Assembly (NCBI RefSeq): GCF_037072025.1
Contig: NZ_JAXHDD010000021.1
Location: 3,930 to 67,929 of the forward strand
Direction of reading: 5' to 3'
DNA: 64,000 nucleotides
Origin: Pseudogracilibacillus sp037072025
Lineage (GTDB): Bacteria; Bacillota; Bacilli; Bacillales; Amphibacillaceae
Part shown: one piece after another, positions 8,588-17,268 of the stretch
Layout: the number at the start of each line of letters is the position of its first letter
How positions within the stretch are numbered: position 1 is the first letter of the stretch
Program-made: the position numbers and the translations under genes
The notes under the pieces: generated by a model
What the model saw: only the letters and a program-made list of their open reading frames with translations
Told to the model about the DNA's origin: nothing
Databases searched by the model: none

Positions 8588-10045
8588 TCATTTATTTTTT
8601 CGGATTTTTTCAATAGCGTCAGCGACAAACTGGACACTTGTTCCGACGATGACCTGAATATTATGTTTTCCTACGACATTCGTTCCCGGAACACCTGTCG
8701 ATTTAATTTTTTCTTCATCCACTTTATCCATGTCCTTAACCTCAACACGTAGACGCGTTGTACAGTAATCAACAGATGCGACATTGTCATCTCCGCCAAG
8801 ACCTTCGTAAATTTGAGCAGCCATCACAGCGGTTTGATCCTCTTCTTTTGGAACGTCTCCACCTTCTACTTCTTGGGTGTTTTCAAGTTCATCTCCGTCT
8901 TCACGGCCTGGTGTTTTTAAGTCAAATTTAACAATCAAGAATCGGAATAAGAAGTAATAAATGACGGCAAACACAAGCCCTTGAACGAGCAACATGTATG
9001 GCCGGTTAGCAATTGGATTTGTAAAATGTAATATATAGTCAACAAATCCAGCACTAAATCCGAAACCTGACGTCCACTGGAATGTTGCAGCGATAAAGAG
9101 TGACAATCCTGTTAAGAGTGCATGAACTACATACAGGGCAGGTGCAAGGAACATGAAAGCGAACTCAAGTGGTTCTGTGACACCTGTGAAAAATGCAGCG
9201 AATGCAGCTGCCATCATTAAGGATGCAGCTGTTTTCTTACGGGCTGTTTTAGCTGTATGATACATCGCTAAACCGGCTGCAGGTAAACCGAACATCATAA
9301 TCGGGAAAAATCCTGCTTGATACATGCCTGTGACACCTTTTGTACCTTCGGCCGCTAAGAATTTACCTATATCATTAATCCCTGCTACGTCAAACCAGAA
9401 TACAGAGTTCAGTGCGTGATGGAGACCTGTTGGGATTAGTAACCGGTTAAAGAAACCATATAGTCCTGCTCCTGCAGCCCCCAAACTACTGATTGCTGTA
9501 CCAAAGGCGACAAGCCAGGAATAAACAACGGGCCATACGAAATACAGTACAGCAGCAAGCACAACCATTGCGGCAGCTGACATAATTGGAGCAAGTCTTT
9601 TTCCGCTGAAGAAAGCAAGCGCATCAGGCAGTTTAACATCGCTGAAACGATTATACATTGAAGCAGCGATGATTCCCGTGATAATTCCTATGAACACGTT
9701 CTCATTCTGCTCAAAGGCAGGATTGACAACTTCCGGATCAATTCCCTGCAAACTTGCCACAGAATCAACCGAGATTAAATTTGTCACAACTAAAAATCCA
9801 ACTAAACCACTTAAAGCCGAAGCTCCATGTTTATCCTTTGATAATCCGATGGCAATACCGACGGCAAACAACACTCCTAAATTATCAAGAATAGAAGTAC
9901 CTGCGGTAAATATAAATGAACCGATAACATTATCGGGTGAAAAGCCGAGAATCCAGTTTCCGATTCCTGCCAAAATTGCCGCGGCAGGTAATACAGCAAC
10001 TGGTAGCATGATAGCCCGGCCTAAATTCTGCAAAAATTTTATCAT
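8588..10045 (-). CDS. PTS N-acetylglucosamine-type EIICB transporter
   Basis: A 485-residue glucose-superfamily PTS permease. Residues 1 to about 380 form the membrane EIIC domain, with RAIMLPVAVLPAAAILAGIG at the start and the substrate-site loop GVTEPLEFAFMFLAPALY. After an acidic linker (EDGDELENTQEVEGG) comes EIIB with the phosphocysteine in DYCTTRLRVEV (about Cys428). It resembles NagP/NagE, so GlcNAc is the likely substrate; other amino sugars are possible. The start at 10045 is preceded by AGGGAGG at 8 bases. EIIA is encoded separately upstream (11060-11560), with an antiterminator gene between. The product, sugar-6-phosphate, could feed nagA-nagB at 14.3-16.2 kb. Confidence 0.85.
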   Translation of the reverse strand: MIKFLQNLGRAIMLPVAVLPAAAILAGIGNWILGFSPDNVIGSFIFTAGTSILDNLGVLFAVGIAIGLSKDKHGASALSGLVGFLVVTNLISVDSVASLQGIDPEVVNPAFEQNENVFIGIITGIIAASMYNRFSDVKLPDALAFFSGKRLAPIMSAAAMVVLAAVLYFVWPVVYSWLVAFGTAISSLGAAGAGLYGFFNRLLIPTGLHHALNSVFWFDVAGINDIGKFLAAEGTKGVTGMYQAGFFPIMMFGLPAAGLAMYHTAKTARKKTAASLMMAAAFAAFFTGVTEPLEFAFMFLAPALYVVHALLTGLSLFIAATFQWTSGFGFSAGFVDYILHFTNPIANRPYMLLVQGLVFAVIYYFLFRFLIVKFDLKTPGREDGDELENTQEVEGGDVPKEEDQTAVMAAQIYEGLGGDDNVASVDYCTTRLRVEVKDMDKVDEEKIKSTGVPGTNVVGKHNIQVIVGTSVQFVADAIEKIRKNK

Positions 10046-10125
10046 CTGTTTTTCCTCCCTACTCATTTTATAAATTTCATTTAAGCAACTGCTTTTCTAC
10101 TCTTCAAATCTTATACATGTGATGA

Positions 10126-10148
10126 GCTTTTCGATGTTCAGGAAAAGC
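10126..10148 (-). promoter_or_regulatory. Hairpin between antiterminator and EIICB genes
   Basis: GCTTTTC and GAAAAGC face each other across a nine-base loop, about 80 bases upstream of the EIICB start. There is no T run, so it is not a normal terminator, and I could not match it to the published RAT consensus. It could be a regulatory or mRNA-stability structure. Confidence 0.35.
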
Positions 10149-10208
10149 ACATTGAAGCGACCTGGTGATAAATGATAGATACTTTTATAAATGCAAAACG
10201 AAGTACGC

Positions 10209-11027
10209 TTACTTTTTTCTAAGTCTTTCAATATGAAGTGTGATATAGCCTAGTTCCTCTTCTGGAAAATGGACACCATGTTCATCAGCCACTTTTTCTG
10301 CTACCCTGACGGCACATTGGTAAGATAGTTTAAATTTATGTTTAATCATTTCCAGCATTTCTTCATCCATTGTATGCACTTTATGGTCATTGCTTCTAAT
10401 TAGCGCAAATCGGAGATGGGTGATCAATCGTTCATATGCTATATCATCTTCTTCAATATCGATCTGTAATGTATTCTTAATTGTAGAAACCATATCGCTT
10501 ACAATTGTGGTTTTCCTGACTGTTTCGTGCAAATCACCTCCTTGAATTTTCATTGTATGAATATGAAGAGCTATGAAAGCAGCTTCATCAACTGGCATTG
10601 TGACATCAAGCTTTTCTTTAATATACTCAAGAGCCCAAAGACCAATTTCAAACTCTTTTCGATATAATACTTTTATCTCTTGCAGAAGCTTATTTTTTAA
10701 ATGAATTCCCTCACCTGCCCTTTCAATCGCAAAGGACAGATGATCTGTCAGGCCAATTCGCACATGTTCGTTTAATTCAACGCCCAAATGTTTTTCGGCA
10801 TAATCAATGATTTCTTCCGCAAGAATAATATGTTCTTCAGGAATGCGCTGAAGAAGTTGCTGTAATTTTTCATTCTCTCTTAAGATAAAAAGCTTCTCTA
10901 TTTTATTTGGTTGCACGAGATCATTTTTCACTTTCTTGAATCCAACACCTGATCCGATGGCAATCTTCTCTTGATTATCATCCATGATGATGACGGCATT
11001 ATTATTTAATATTTTTGTTATTTTCAT
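10209..11027 (-). CDS. BglG/LicT-family transcriptional antiterminator
   Basis: A 272-residue RNA-binding antiterminator with the usual three parts. The CAT RNA-binding domain is at about residues 1-55 (MKITKILNNNAVIIMDDN, KIAIGSGVGF). PRD1 (about 65-170) contains HVRIGLTDHLSFAIERAG and AFIALHIHT; PRD2 (about 175-272) contains HLRFALIRSND and GYITLHIERLRKK. The PRD histidines are phosphorylated by HPr and the cognate EII, coupling antitermination to sugar supply. It sits between its probable partner PTS genes, 32 bases after EIIA and 164 bases before EIICB. I see no canonical RAT/terminator pair in the operon leader, so its RNA target is unresolved. Confidence 0.88.
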   Translation of the reverse strand: MKITKILNNNAVIIMDDNQEKIAIGSGVGFKKVKNDLVQPNKIEKLFILRENEKLQQLLQRIPEEHIILAEEIIDYAEKHLGVELNEHVRIGLTDHLSFAIERAGEGIHLKNKLLQEIKVLYRKEFEIGLWALEYIKEKLDVTMPVDEAAFIALHIHTMKIQGGDLHETVRKTTIVSDMVSTIKNTLQIDIEEDDIAYERLITHLRFALIRSNDHKVHTMDEEMLEMIKHKFKLSYQCAVRVAEKVADEHGVHFPEEELGYITLHIERLRKK

Positions 11028-11059
11028 GACTAGTCACCTTTGCTCCTGTTTCGTCTTGC

Positions 11060-11560
11060 TTAAAGAGATGAAGCTGTCATGATGACTGTATTTCCCGGTT
11101 GAGCCTCTTTCTCCTCGGACATGGTAAATTTTTTGTCGATGTCATTACTGTTAGTAATAACAATCGGCGTGATGATATCATCCGCATGCTCTTTAATATA
11201 CTCTAAATCAAAGTCAAGCAATGAATCTCCAACAGATACTTTATCCCCGGTTGCTACGTTCACTGAAAAACCTTCACCTTTTAAGGCCACTGTTTCCAGG
11301 CCAACATGAATTAAAATTTCTATTCCATCCGTTCCTTCGATGCCTATCGCATGCTTCGTTTCAGGAACTTGAACAATTTTTCCTTCAATAGGAGAAACGA
11401 CTTTACCTTCGTCCGGAATGATAGCAATACCTTCACCCATCATTTTTTGGCGGAAAACAGGATCAGGCACTTCTTCAAGTGGGACAATCTTCCCGCTCAA
11501 CGGTGCATAAATATGAAGTTCTTCCTGATTTTTAGATTTTTTAAATAGATTTTTAAACAT
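11060..11560 (-). CDS. PTS glucose-family EIIA component
   Basis: A 166-residue Crr-type EIIA protein, slightly shorter than EIIA domains fused to permeases. The two active-site histidines are visible: His70 (ETKHAIGIE) and His85 (GIEILIHVGLETVAL, the phosphorylated one). The N-terminal IYAPLSGKIVPLEEVPDPVF is the family start. It transfers phosphate from HPr to EIIB of the downstream EIICB, and possibly to other glucose-family EIIs. AAGGAGA lies upstream of the ATG. It is the first intact gene of the leftward PTS operon; a weak promoter candidate (TTGAGC at 11687-11682, TATATT at 11666-11661, minus strand) is about 100 bases upstream. Confidence 0.9.
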   Translation of the reverse strand: MFKNLFKKSKNQEELHIYAPLSGKIVPLEEVPDPVFRQKMMGEGIAIIPDEGKVVSPIEGKIVQVPETKHAIGIEGTDGIEILIHVGLETVALKGEGFSVNVATGDKVSVGDSLLDFDLEYIKEHADDIITPIVITNSNDIDKKFTMSEEKEAQPGNTVIMTASSL

Positions 11561-11702
11561 TCATCTAATCTCCTTTTTGAACAATTATCGTCCTTCTTAC
11601 CAACAGACAACCTATTTTAAAGTTCATTTGTTCTAGTTTTTAGTATGATGTTACGTCAAAAATATATACCTTACTTCCCTAGCTCAATAAGTTTTTAACT
11701 TG

Positions 11703-11740
11703 ACACTTATCAGTCGTGTAGTGACTTGTGTCATAAGTGT
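11703..11740. promoter_or_regulatory. Inverted repeat upstream of the PTS operon
   Basis: ACACTTAT and ATAAGTGT flank a 22-base spacer that itself contains GTGTAGTGACTTGTGTC. It lies just upstream of the weak promoter candidate of the EIIA gene. It could be an operator left over from the neighbouring, now broken, ROK repressor. Low confidence. Confidence 0.3.
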
Positions 11741-11793
11741 GAATGAGGAAAGTTTAAAGGCTGCTAATGATCACCTATTTTAAATCAGCCTAG

Positions 11794-11857
11794 CAAAAAA
11801 GGCATGGTGGTTCTCTTGAGATATTTTATAAAATCTCTTAGAAGTTCCACCATGCCT
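11794..11857 (-). terminator. Long hairpin terminator (minus strand)
   Basis: Arms of about 23-25 bases, AGGCATGGTGG.. at 11800-11822 and ..CCACCATGCCT at 11833-11857, close on a short loop. On the minus strand the stem is followed by a T6 run. It would stop leftward transcription arriving from the ROK repressor relic. The stem is longer than those of ordinary terminators in this window and may be a remnant of a mobile element. Confidence 0.7.
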
Positions 11858-11879
11858 AATCAAGTTAGTAACATGTGAT

Positions 11880-12280
11880 CAATATTTTATTCTATTTTGA
11901 TAATAACATTGACGCGGAAAAATATCAATTATTTATGAATATCGTTCGTAATTCTAATTTTTCTTCAAGGATTTTTTCAAAGAAGCTAGCTTCCAATTAA
12001 ACTGAGCCGAGAGCTCGATGATGCCCCTCTTTATTGTCAATCAATCCTGGTAGACCGATACAAACACCGATCACCCGATCGTTCGCAATATCTTCCCTAT
12101 CAATCAATTCATTTACAGTCTAGCCGATAAAATCAGCCACTCTTTCATAACTATCTGTTTGAAAGGGAAGAAATGTTCAGCAATTCTATTAAATTCATGA
12201 AACCAATTCGAATTACGCCAACATCAATTTCAACCCCCACATAGATGACAGAATCTTCATTTGCCATAAAGTACATAGCT
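11880..12280 (-). pseudogene. ROK-family transcriptional repressor remnant (NagC/XylR-like)
   Basis: On the minus strand, VIYVGVEIDVGVIRIGFMN is followed in a shifted frame by LPFQTDSYERVADFIG, an in-frame TAG, and TVNELIDREDIANDRVIG. It continues VCIGLPGLIDNKEG and, in yet another frame, FEKILEEKLELRTIFINN. This is the start of the sugar-kinase-like domain of ROK repressors. The DNA-binding N-terminal helix-turn-helix and the C-terminal half are missing. The gene once lay upstream of the PTS operon and probably regulated it. Confidence 0.82.
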
Positions 12281-12483
12281 TTTCTCCCTATATCATTCGT
12301 ATGTAAGTACACTCATTTTCATGTTGCATGTTCATTTACTCCTATTATGATATGTATTCCAATATTCTTTCATTACCATCTTTTAATGCGTTTTTGAATG
12401 TGTATAATATTTAATGAAAAACACAAGCTCTAACTATCATTAGTTAATTATCGAGTAACAGTTGCCACTTTGCATTAAGGCAC

Positions 12484-14013
12484 TCACTTCATTGGTGCGA
12501 AAGTTGAGCTACTATCAAAATAAGGATTACCTTTCATTCCAACCCAAAGTCCAGTATCTTCAAGTTGATAAGCTAATCGTAACAATTGATGATCGTTCCC
12601 TTTAGCGGCCATTATTTGTACTCCTAAAGGTAGCCCTGATTCAGTCAGATGGACTGGAACGCTAACTGCCGGCTGTCCAGTTAAATTAGCAAGTTGTGTA
12701 AATGGTGTGTACGTCAGGCTTGGCAAAAACATTTCATAAATGACTTCTTGCTGTTTTTCCGGAATCTCTGTCTGAATTTGTTCAAGTAGCTCCACTTCTC
12801 TTTCCTTACTATGGGTAAGTTCTCCTATCTTCGGTGCAGGATATGCTGTTGCTGCCGTTATATAAAGGTCATATTTTTCGTGGTATTTAGCCATTTTCAA
12901 AGCTGCCTTGTCCCATGAGGCTAAGCTTAAAGAAAATTGTGCGGCCGAAACATTTTGACCAGCTTCATGAAGCAGCCATGTTTCGATTTCTATATCGTCT
13001 GAAGTTAATTTTTCGTTATGTATTTTTTCTAACTGGTATGTAAGTGCTGAGATTTCTCCGCTATTCATCAAATAATAATCTCGCATTAGCTGAACACCAT
13101 CAATATCTGGAATCGACTGTTCTACTGAATGTCCTTGTTCCTCTAACCATGTAATGACTTTATGAACAGCTTTTTTGGCTTCATCAGAAACTGGTGTCCC
13201 TACTGGTGATTCTGTTGTAAAACCAATTTTTAATGGACGTTTAAATGGTTCTTCCATTGCCCATTCGTAACGGTTTGGAAATAATGGTGTTTGAAAAGCT
13301 GCTTCTTGTTGAACTGTCTGCATAATGGTTAAAAGTCTCGCACTATCTCGAACTGTCCTTGATAAAACAAAATCAATTGCAGCTCCGTGCCACTGACGAC
13401 CAACACCTGGTCCTACCGGTGTTCTTCCTCTCGTTGGTTTTAATCCGAATAAACCGGTAAAAGAAGCCGGTATCCGAATAGAGCCACCACCATCACTAGC
13501 TCCGGCGATAGGAACAACGCCTGATGCAACGAGTGCTGCTGCACCACCGCTTGATCCTCCTGGAGAAAATGTGTGATTCCAAGGATTTCGAGTTGGACCA
13601 TGAAGTTTTGATTCTGTTATATTTTTTAACGCAAATTCTGGTGTTGTTGAATGTCCTAAAGGAAGAAATCCAACTTGTTGAATCTTTTTCACAAAATTTG
13701 ACGTCTCTGAGGCGATTGTCTCTTTAAATATATTGGCACCACTCGTACTAGGTTCTCCTGCAATTGACTGAGATCCATCTTTTAAAAATATTGGTACTCC
13801 ATTAAACTCACGTGGTGGATAATGAGGAACAGGAACTGATACTTCTTCGATAACCTTTTCCTTCCTTGTATGAGTCACTGCATTTAACTGGTCATTTACC
13901 TTGTCTAAGAGAGTGTAACTTGCTTTTACTACTTCTTCTCGCGTAATTTCTTTCTTATTCATTAATGTTGAAATTTCGGTTCCATCCAATGCTATATACT
14001 CTGATAATTTCAT
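12484..14013 (-). CDS. Amidase signature family amidase
   Basis: A 509-residue hydrolase of the amidase signature family (related to GatA and 6-aminohexanoate/aryl-acylamidases). The Ser-cisSer-Lys triad regions are present: Lys in PIFLKDGSQSIAG (about residue 85), then FSPGGSSGGAAALVASG and DGGGSIRIPASFTGLFG. Substrate cannot be assigned; the sequence is not GatA because gatB/gatC are absent and the length and C-terminus differ. I place the start at 14013, where GGGGAAG stands just upstream; an ATG 18 bases earlier has no site. The gene is alone, between a pseudogene-rich region and a dispersed repeat. Neighbouring nag genes are in the same direction but separated by more than 300 bases. Confidence 0.85.
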   Translation of the reverse strand: MKLSEYIALDGTEISTLMNKKEITREEVVKASYTLLDKVNDQLNAVTHTRKEKVIEEVSVPVPHYPPREFNGVPIFLKDGSQSIAGEPSTSGANIFKETIASETSNFVKKIQQVGFLPLGHSTTPEFALKNITESKLHGPTRNPWNHTFSPGGSSGGAAALVASGVVPIAGASDGGGSIRIPASFTGLFGLKPTRGRTPVGPGVGRQWHGAAIDFVLSRTVRDSARLLTIMQTVQQEAAFQTPLFPNRYEWAMEEPFKRPLKIGFTTESPVGTPVSDEAKKAVHKVITWLEEQGHSVEQSIPDIDGVQLMRDYYLMNSGEISALTYQLEKIHNEKLTSDDIEIETWLLHEAGQNVSAAQFSLSLASWDKAALKMAKYHEKYDLYITAATAYPAPKIGELTHSKEREVELLEQIQTEIPEKQQEVIYEMFLPSLTYTPFTQLANLTGQPAVSVPVHLTESGLPLGVQIMAAKGNDHQLLRLAYQLEDTGLWVGMKGNPYFDSSSTFAPMK

Positions 14014-14148
14014 TGCTTCCCCAACTTTCATCTTAATACGTTTATCATAACAAAAATATGCTCTAAGTAAAAAAGAATCCAGTACACTAACTAATGAACA
14101 AATAAGGAATAGATTGTTCTTTTCATATAGCGTAAGGATTCTACTTAA

Positions 14149-14308
14149 AGAGGATGTTCAAAAAGTCCGGTAAAAATGACACTGCGAATTTCTTCGTTGG
14201 CTTGTTTCTCCGCTACTCATGTATCTAAATGCATACATTCCGCTGCTCGAAACTGCGCCGCCTCGAACTTCTTGGTCCTTTTTATCCTCCTTTTTGAACA
14301 CGTACTTA
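14149..14308. repeat. Dispersed MITE-like repeat, copy B (short form)
   Basis: It begins AGAGGATGTTCAAAAAGTCC and ends GAACACGTACTTA, the imperfect inverted termini shared by all copies. This 160-base copy lacks the internal AACGCTTCTAGCACGC modules present in longer copies. It fills much of the gap between the amidase and nagB genes. Confidence 0.85.
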
Positions 14309-14338
14309 AATACAAAATGCTTATCTAAAGATATAATC

Positions 14339-15052
14339 TTATATGTCGATATCAGTTACTAATACAACGTTAGGATGACGTTGTAATACAGATGCTGGCA
14401 CTTCTTCTGTTACTTCACCGTATAAAACCTTTTTCAAAATTTCAGCTTTTTTCTCGCCTTGTACAAGAAACAAGATCTTTTTCGCTTCCATGATCGTTCC
14501 AATTCCCATTGTCAATGCTTGGGTCGGCACATCTTCTTTGTGATCAAAAAATCGTGAATTTGCTTCAATTGTCGAATCATCCAAATCGACAATATGGGTT
14601 CTTGCATCAAAAGATGTACCCGGCTCATTAAAAGCGATATGACCATTTAATCCAAGACCTAAAATTTGCAAATCAATTTCACCAGATTTTTTCATCATTT
14701 GCTCAAAAGAGTGACATTCTTTTTCAAGATCTTCGGCTTCCCCATCTAATAAGTGAGTATTTTCCTTTTTTATATCAATCCCATTAAATAAATGATGGTC
14801 CATATAATAACGGTAACTTTGTGGATCATCAATAGATAAGCCAACATATTCATCCAAATTAAACGTAACCGCTTGTTCAAACGTAATTTCGCCTGCTTTA
14901 CATTTATCAATTAAATTTGCATATAATTTTTCTGGAGTTGAACCCGTTGCAAGTCCAAGTACTGGATTTTCAATTTCCTTTATCGAATCAACAACAATTT
15001 CAGCTGCCTTGCGACCTAACTCATCCATGTCTTTTACTTTAATAATTTCCAT
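14339..15052 (-). CDS. nagB: Glucosamine-6-phosphate deaminase
   Basis: A 237-residue cytoplasmic enzyme converting glucosamine-6-phosphate to fructose-6-phosphate and ammonia, the last step of GlcNAc catabolism. Family blocks are complete: LATGSTPEKLYANL, FNLDEYVGL, LGLGLNGHIAFNEPG with the ring-opening histidine, and the C-terminal ERHPNV-like QRHPNVVLVTDIDI. The length is typical of the short Bacillus NagB. The ATG at 15052 has GGAG 8 bases upstream and lies five bases before the nagA stop codon, indicating translational coupling. It is the last gene of the kinase-nagA-nagB operon and is followed directly by a dispersed repeat. Confidence 0.95.
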   Translation of the reverse strand: MEIIKVKDMDELGRKAAEIVVDSIKEIENPVLGLATGSTPEKLYANLIDKCKAGEITFEQAVTFNLDEYVGLSIDDPQSYRYYMDHHLFNGIDIKKENTHLLDGEAEDLEKECHSFEQMMKKSGEIDLQILGLGLNGHIAFNEPGTSFDARTHIVDLDDSTIEANSRFFDHKEDVPTQALTMGIGTIMEAKKILFLVQGEKKAEILKKVLYGEVTEEVPASVLQRHPNVVLVTDIDI

Positions 15053-15057
15053 TTCCT

Positions 15058-16224
15058 TCACTCCTCGTAAGCTATTATCCCTCGACAAATCGTATATTTA
15101 ATAGCCAGGTTTTCATCGACAAGTAGTATATCAGCATCTTTCCCTACTGTTATACTCCCCTTTTGATCAAATATATCAATTTGCTTTGCAGGATTTTCTG
15201 CAGACATTTTAATGATATCTCTAATTGTAACACCATTTAATTTTAACATATTTTTTGCCGCTTCATCCATTTTTAAAATGCTACCAGCCAATGTTCCATC
15301 TTCTAGAGTTGCTCGACTATTCAACACGGTAACAGGCTGACCACCTAATTCATATGCACCATCCGGCAATGATTTTGCCCGTATTGCGTCCGTAATCATT
15401 AATAATCGATCACTTCCAACATTATTATAAATAATTTGTAACATTTCTTCTGATGTATGTATCTCATCCGCAATAATTTCCGCTTTTAGCTCACTTAGTA
15501 AAAAAGCTGCACCGACTGCACCAATATCGCGATGATGAACTCCTGTCATTGCGTTGCATAAGTGGGTTAATTGACGAACACCTTGGGCTACTCCTTTCTT
15601 AATTTCTTCAAACGTTGCTGAAGTGTGTCCGGCAGATACGTTATGCCCATCTTCTGCTAAATATGATATGAAATTACCTGTGTCACATTCCGGAGCAACA
15701 GTAATAGTTTTAATCTTCCCTCCAGCTACTTCCTGCCAACGGTTAAATAATTCCACATTCGGAGTCTTGATAAACTCTGCTGGCTGCGCACCTTTTTTTT
15801 CTTCATTAATAAATGGTCCTTCTAAATGAATTCCGACAACTTCAGATTGTCCTTGTTTATTCCCATACCGTGCAATATTTCTTAATGCCTTTTCGATGTT
15901 CTCATTAGATTGCGTCATCGTTGTCGCTAGAAAACTTGTTGTTCCTTCTTTTGGTAAGCAATTAGCAATTGTATCCAATGCTCCTTCATTGGCATCCATG
16001 GTATCCGCACCTGCAGCTCCATGGATATGACCGTCAATAAAACCCGGTATTGCAATTAATCCTTCTCCATCAATACAGCAGTAATCGTCACTATTTTGAT
16101 CGAGTAAAATTGGATGTTTTGATATTTCAACTATTTTTCCCTCTTTAAGTAGTAAAAAACCATTTTCAATCTTTTCATCTTCTGTATATATAGTTACATC
16201 TTGAATTAAAATAGATGCTGACAT
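15058..16224 (-). CDS. nagA: N-acetylglucosamine-6-phosphate deacetylase
   Basis: A 388-residue amidohydrolase that removes acetate from GlcNAc-6-phosphate. Visible features are the metal-site GFIDGHIHGAAGADTMD, the substrate loop HLCNAMTGVHHRDIGAVG, and ITDAIRAKSLPDG with the catalytic aspartate. The start at 16224 is chosen from AAAGGAGA six bases upstream; a longer reading back to 16263 would overlap the kinase gene without a site. It works between the ROK kinase or PTS import (which give GlcNAc-6-P) and NagB. A strand-wide operon with short spacings (17 and 5 bases) supports joint expression. Confidence 0.95.
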   Translation of the reverse strand: MSASILIQDVTIYTEDEKIENGFLLLKEGKIVEISKHPILLDQNSDDYCCIDGEGLIAIPGFIDGHIHGAAGADTMDANEGALDTIANCLPKEGTTSFLATTMTQSNENIEKALRNIARYGNKQGQSEVVGIHLEGPFINEEKKGAQPAEFIKTPNVELFNRWQEVAGGKIKTITVAPECDTGNFISYLAEDGHNVSAGHTSATFEEIKKGVAQGVRQLTHLCNAMTGVHHRDIGAVGAAFLLSELKAEIIADEIHTSEEMLQIIYNNVGSDRLLMITDAIRAKSLPDGAYELGGQPVTVLNSRATLEDGTLAGSILKMDEAAKNMLKLNGVTIRDIIKMSAENPAKQIDIFDQKGSITVGKDADILLVDENLAIKYTICRGIIAYEE

Positions 16225-16240
16225 CTTTTTCTCCTTTCTT

Positions 16241-17116
16241 TTATACATGGAGTGAAACTGCACCTAACATTCCTGCTTTATTTCCTAATGAAGCTTTTAC
16301 TATGTTTACTCCTGCGAAACTTTCCAATACCATCTCATTTACTTTTTTAGAAATCATATGTATTAACACTTCTTGTTCCATAATTCCTCCACCGATTACG
16401 ATTGTTGTTGGATTAAAAATGTGAATAATAGATGTTAGTCCAATTACGATTTCCTCTACCCAGTTATCAATTACTTCCTTAATTTGATTGTCATTTTCAT
16501 AAAATTTCTTGAAAATAATTCGTCCATTTGTGATGTCTGAATCAAGCTTTTGCGCTTCTCTAAGTAATGCAGTAGTCGAGGCGTATGTTTCGTAACAGCC
16601 TTTTAAGCCACATTTACATGGTAAGCCATTACCATGAGTTATCATATGTCCAAACTCTCCCGCATATCCATTCCTTCCATAATAAAGTTCTGAATTATCA
16701 ACAATTGCTCCTCCAATTCCAGTCCCATACGCTAGAAATAAGAAATCATTATAGTCTCTACCTGCGCCAAAATAATTTTCTCCTAGTGCGGCTGCGTTAA
16801 CATCGTTTTCAACGTTTACCGGAACGTTAAAATGATTCTCTAATATTCCTTTTATTGGTAGACCAGATGTTTGAGGAATATTTGCTGATTCTTGGACAAT
16901 CATTCCATTTTTTCTATCAACTTGCCCGGCTGTACTAACTCCAATAGCATCCACCTGTTCAAATTGTTCTATTTTATCGATTAGATTTTGTAATATGTAA
17001 TTTCCTCCTTTATGACTATTTGTATCATATTCGATATTATCATACATTTTACCAGCACTGTTAAAAAAACCAAGTTTAATAGAGGTTCCTCCTATATCAA
17101 CACCAGCAATCCTCAT
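16241..17116 (-). CDS. ROK-family N-acetylglucosamine/glucose kinase
   Basis: A 291-residue sugar kinase. ATP-binding DIGGTSIKLGFF is at residues 7-18, the GTGIGGAIV loop near 136, GEFGHM near 160, and the structural zinc motif CKCGLKGCYE near 170-180. First in an operon with nagA and nagB, it most likely phosphorylates GlcNAc released inside the cell during peptidoglycan turnover, giving GlcNAc-6-P for NagA. ROK kinases are promiscuous, so glucose or mannose are possible. AAAGGAGTGGGG precedes the ATG. It is divergent from the GH3-like gene; an extended -10 (TGCTATAAT, minus strand, 17199-17191) overlaps the palindrome in the shared intergenic region. Confidence 0.88.
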   Translation of the reverse strand: MRIAGVDIGGTSIKLGFFNSAGKMYDNIEYDTNSHKGGNYILQNLIDKIEQFEQVDAIGVSTAGQVDRKNGMIVQESANIPQTSGLPIKGILENHFNVPVNVENDVNAAALGENYFGAGRDYNDFLFLAYGTGIGGAIVDNSELYYGRNGYAGEFGHMITHGNGLPCKCGLKGCYETYASTTALLREAQKLDSDITNGRIIFKKFYENDNQIKEVIDNWVEEIVIGLTSIIHIFNPTTIVIGGGIMEQEVLIHMISKKVNEMVLESFAGVNIVKASLGNKAGMLGAVSLHV

Positions 17117-17166
17117 TTCCCCACTCCTTTATTATTCAAAAAATATCTATTTCCTTAATTGGTGTA

Positions 17167-17199
17167 TTGCCAACATTCATAATATACGATATTATAGCA
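17167..17199. promoter_or_regulatory. Divergent promoter region with central palindrome
   Basis: On the plus strand TTGCCA (17167-17172), a 17-base spacer and TATTAT (17190-17195) form a sigma-A promoter for the GH3-like gene. On the minus strand TGCTATAAT forms an extended -10 for the kinase-nagA-nagB operon. Both -10 elements lie in the palindrome ATAATAT-ACG-ATATTAT (17180-17196), so one regulator bound there could control both directions. Confidence 0.5.
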
Positions 17200-17268
17200 C
17201 TTAACATGAATATTCTATATTATAATTACATTCGTAATAAAGATGTTTTAAAAAGGAGACTACTTAAA

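Noticed and set aside
9669..10073. 134-codon plus-strand frame opposite the PTS EIICB gene
   Set aside because: Antisense shadow of the well-supported EIICB coding sequence.
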